Source: Candidatus Izemoplasmatales bacterium
Lineage (GTDB): Bacteria > Bacillota_I > Bacilli_A > Izemoplasmatales > Hujiaoplasmataceae
Direction of reading: 5' to 3'
Assembly (NCBI GenBank): GCA_028707415.1
Contig: JAQWBC010000082.1
Location: 1 to 5,497, forward strand
DNA length: 5,497 nt
Positions 5,171 to 5,497 of the stretch are shown here, piece by piece (positions within the stretch are counted from its first letter, which is position 1; each line of letters opens with the position of its first letter). The notes under the pieces are model-generated. The model did no database searches. It saw only the letters and a list, made by a program, of their open reading frames with translations, and was not told the origin of the DNA. The position numbers were made by a program, and so were the translations under genes.

Positions 5171-5497
5171 TTTTGGTTTTCCTTTCCGTAGTTTCGAACT
5201 ATATTTATGAAACTTAACATCCCATATTTCATAATACTCTCATCGATATTGAATCGCGGATGATGCAAACTATACCCAGTATCGTCATCTTTTCTACTGC
5301 CAATCCAAGCAATGCAACCTTTTTTCATCGCAGTATACCGCGAAAAATCTTCCGCACCCAGCGTCGGTTTATCAAGTTCGATGAAGGCTTTTGATCCAAA
5401 AGTATCTTCGATAATTCTTTTAAAAAATCGAGCTTCGGAAACGGTGTTGATTGTCGGATCGTATTCGCGGATATATTGATATTCATATGCACCGCCA
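5167..5497 (-). CDS. M20-family peptidase/amidohydrolase, C-terminal part (5' end outside the window)
   Basis: An open frame entering from the right edge gives 109 residues and ends at TGA 5167-5169. The segment matches the C-terminal part of the catalytic domain of M20 amidohydrolases (HipO, N-acyl-amino-acid or N-acetyl-diaminopimelate deacetylases): LDKPTLGAEDFSRY, then GCIAWIG, then LHHPRFNIDESIMKYG. The EDF block and the late metal-ligand His in LHHPRF are hallmarks. These zinc or cobalt enzymes remove acyl groups from amino acids or cleave small amides in the cytoplasm. The stop overlaps the ATG of the amidohydrolase (ATGA), implying translational coupling. The metal ligands of the N-terminal half are not visible, so the substrate class stays open. 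If TGA were read as Trp only two codons would be added, so this gene does not test the genetic code. Confidence 0.9.
   Translation of the reverse strand, partial: GGAYEYQYIREYDPTINTVSEARFFKRIIEDTFGSKAFIELDKPTLGAEDFSRYTAMKKGCIAWIGSRKDDDTGYSLHHPRFNIDESIMKYGMLSFINIVRNYGKENQK

Noticed and set aside
1..5497. UGA-as-Trp genetic code (Mollicutes type)
   Set aside because: Every Trp codon seen is TGG, the T-box specifier is UGG, and no gene has an internal in-frame TGA. The M20 stop TGA is uninformative because a TAA follows two codons later.
1..5497. Mobile elements, CRISPR arrays or tRNA genes
   Set aside because: No transposase, terminal repeats, spaced direct repeats or cloverleaf sequence was seen. 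The TrpS-related RNA signal is the T-box, not a tRNA.

Overview
The window looks like chromosomal DNA from a low-to-moderate GC bacterium (roughly 40% GC by eye) of the Bacillota/Bacilli type, possibly on the Erysipelotrichia/Acholeplasma/Izemoplasma side. The evidence is a T-box leader in front of trpS, a TrpS that resembles Bacillus TrpS as I remember it, strong AAGGAGG ribosome sites, and an HPr-like protein that keeps the regulatory serine context typical of Bacillota. All Trp codons seen are TGG, no gene has an internal in-frame TGA, and the T-box specifier is UGG, so TGA is read as stop. The exact lineage is inference.

Layout, left to right. (1) 1-1347 (+): the C-terminal three quarters of an M3-family oligoendopeptidase F, open at the left edge. 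(2) 1331-1603: a complete tryptophan-responsive T-box regulatory unit. It has a consensus promoter whose -35 lies inside the end of pepF, a Stem I with UGG specifier, the T-box bulge, mutually exclusive antiterminator and terminator, and an SD. It drives trpS (1612-2616, +). (3) 2621-2658: a hairpin with A and T runs on either side, serving convergent trpS and the next operon. (4) 2659-3318 (-): a tight two-gene unit encoding a membrane-anchored EIIB-like protein and an HPr-like protein. Both look like PTS parts but lack the phosphorelay residue: HPr His15 is Asn while Ser46 is kept, and the EIIB cysteine is absent. (5) 3319-3462: a divergent intergenic region with a candidate extended -10 promoter and a perfect 7-bp inverted repeat. 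(6) 3463-3960 (+): family I inorganic pyrophosphatase. (7) 3955-3996: a near-perfect long-stem bidirectional terminator. (8) 3995-5497 (-): an M20-family peptidase/amidohydrolase (partial, open at the right edge) coupled by an ATGA overlap to a metal-dependent amidohydrolase of the imidazolonepropionase-like group.

The most interesting part is the EIIB-like/HPr-like pair beside a pyrophosphatase. The pair looks like a regulatory, non-transporting PTS-derived module comparable in logic to Bacillus Crh. The pyrophosphatase neighbour recalls the known link between HPr-Ser46 phosphorolysis, which releases PPi, and PPi hydrolysis. The flanking genes (PepF, M20, amidohydrolase) suggest peptide or amide catabolism but do not form one visible pathway.
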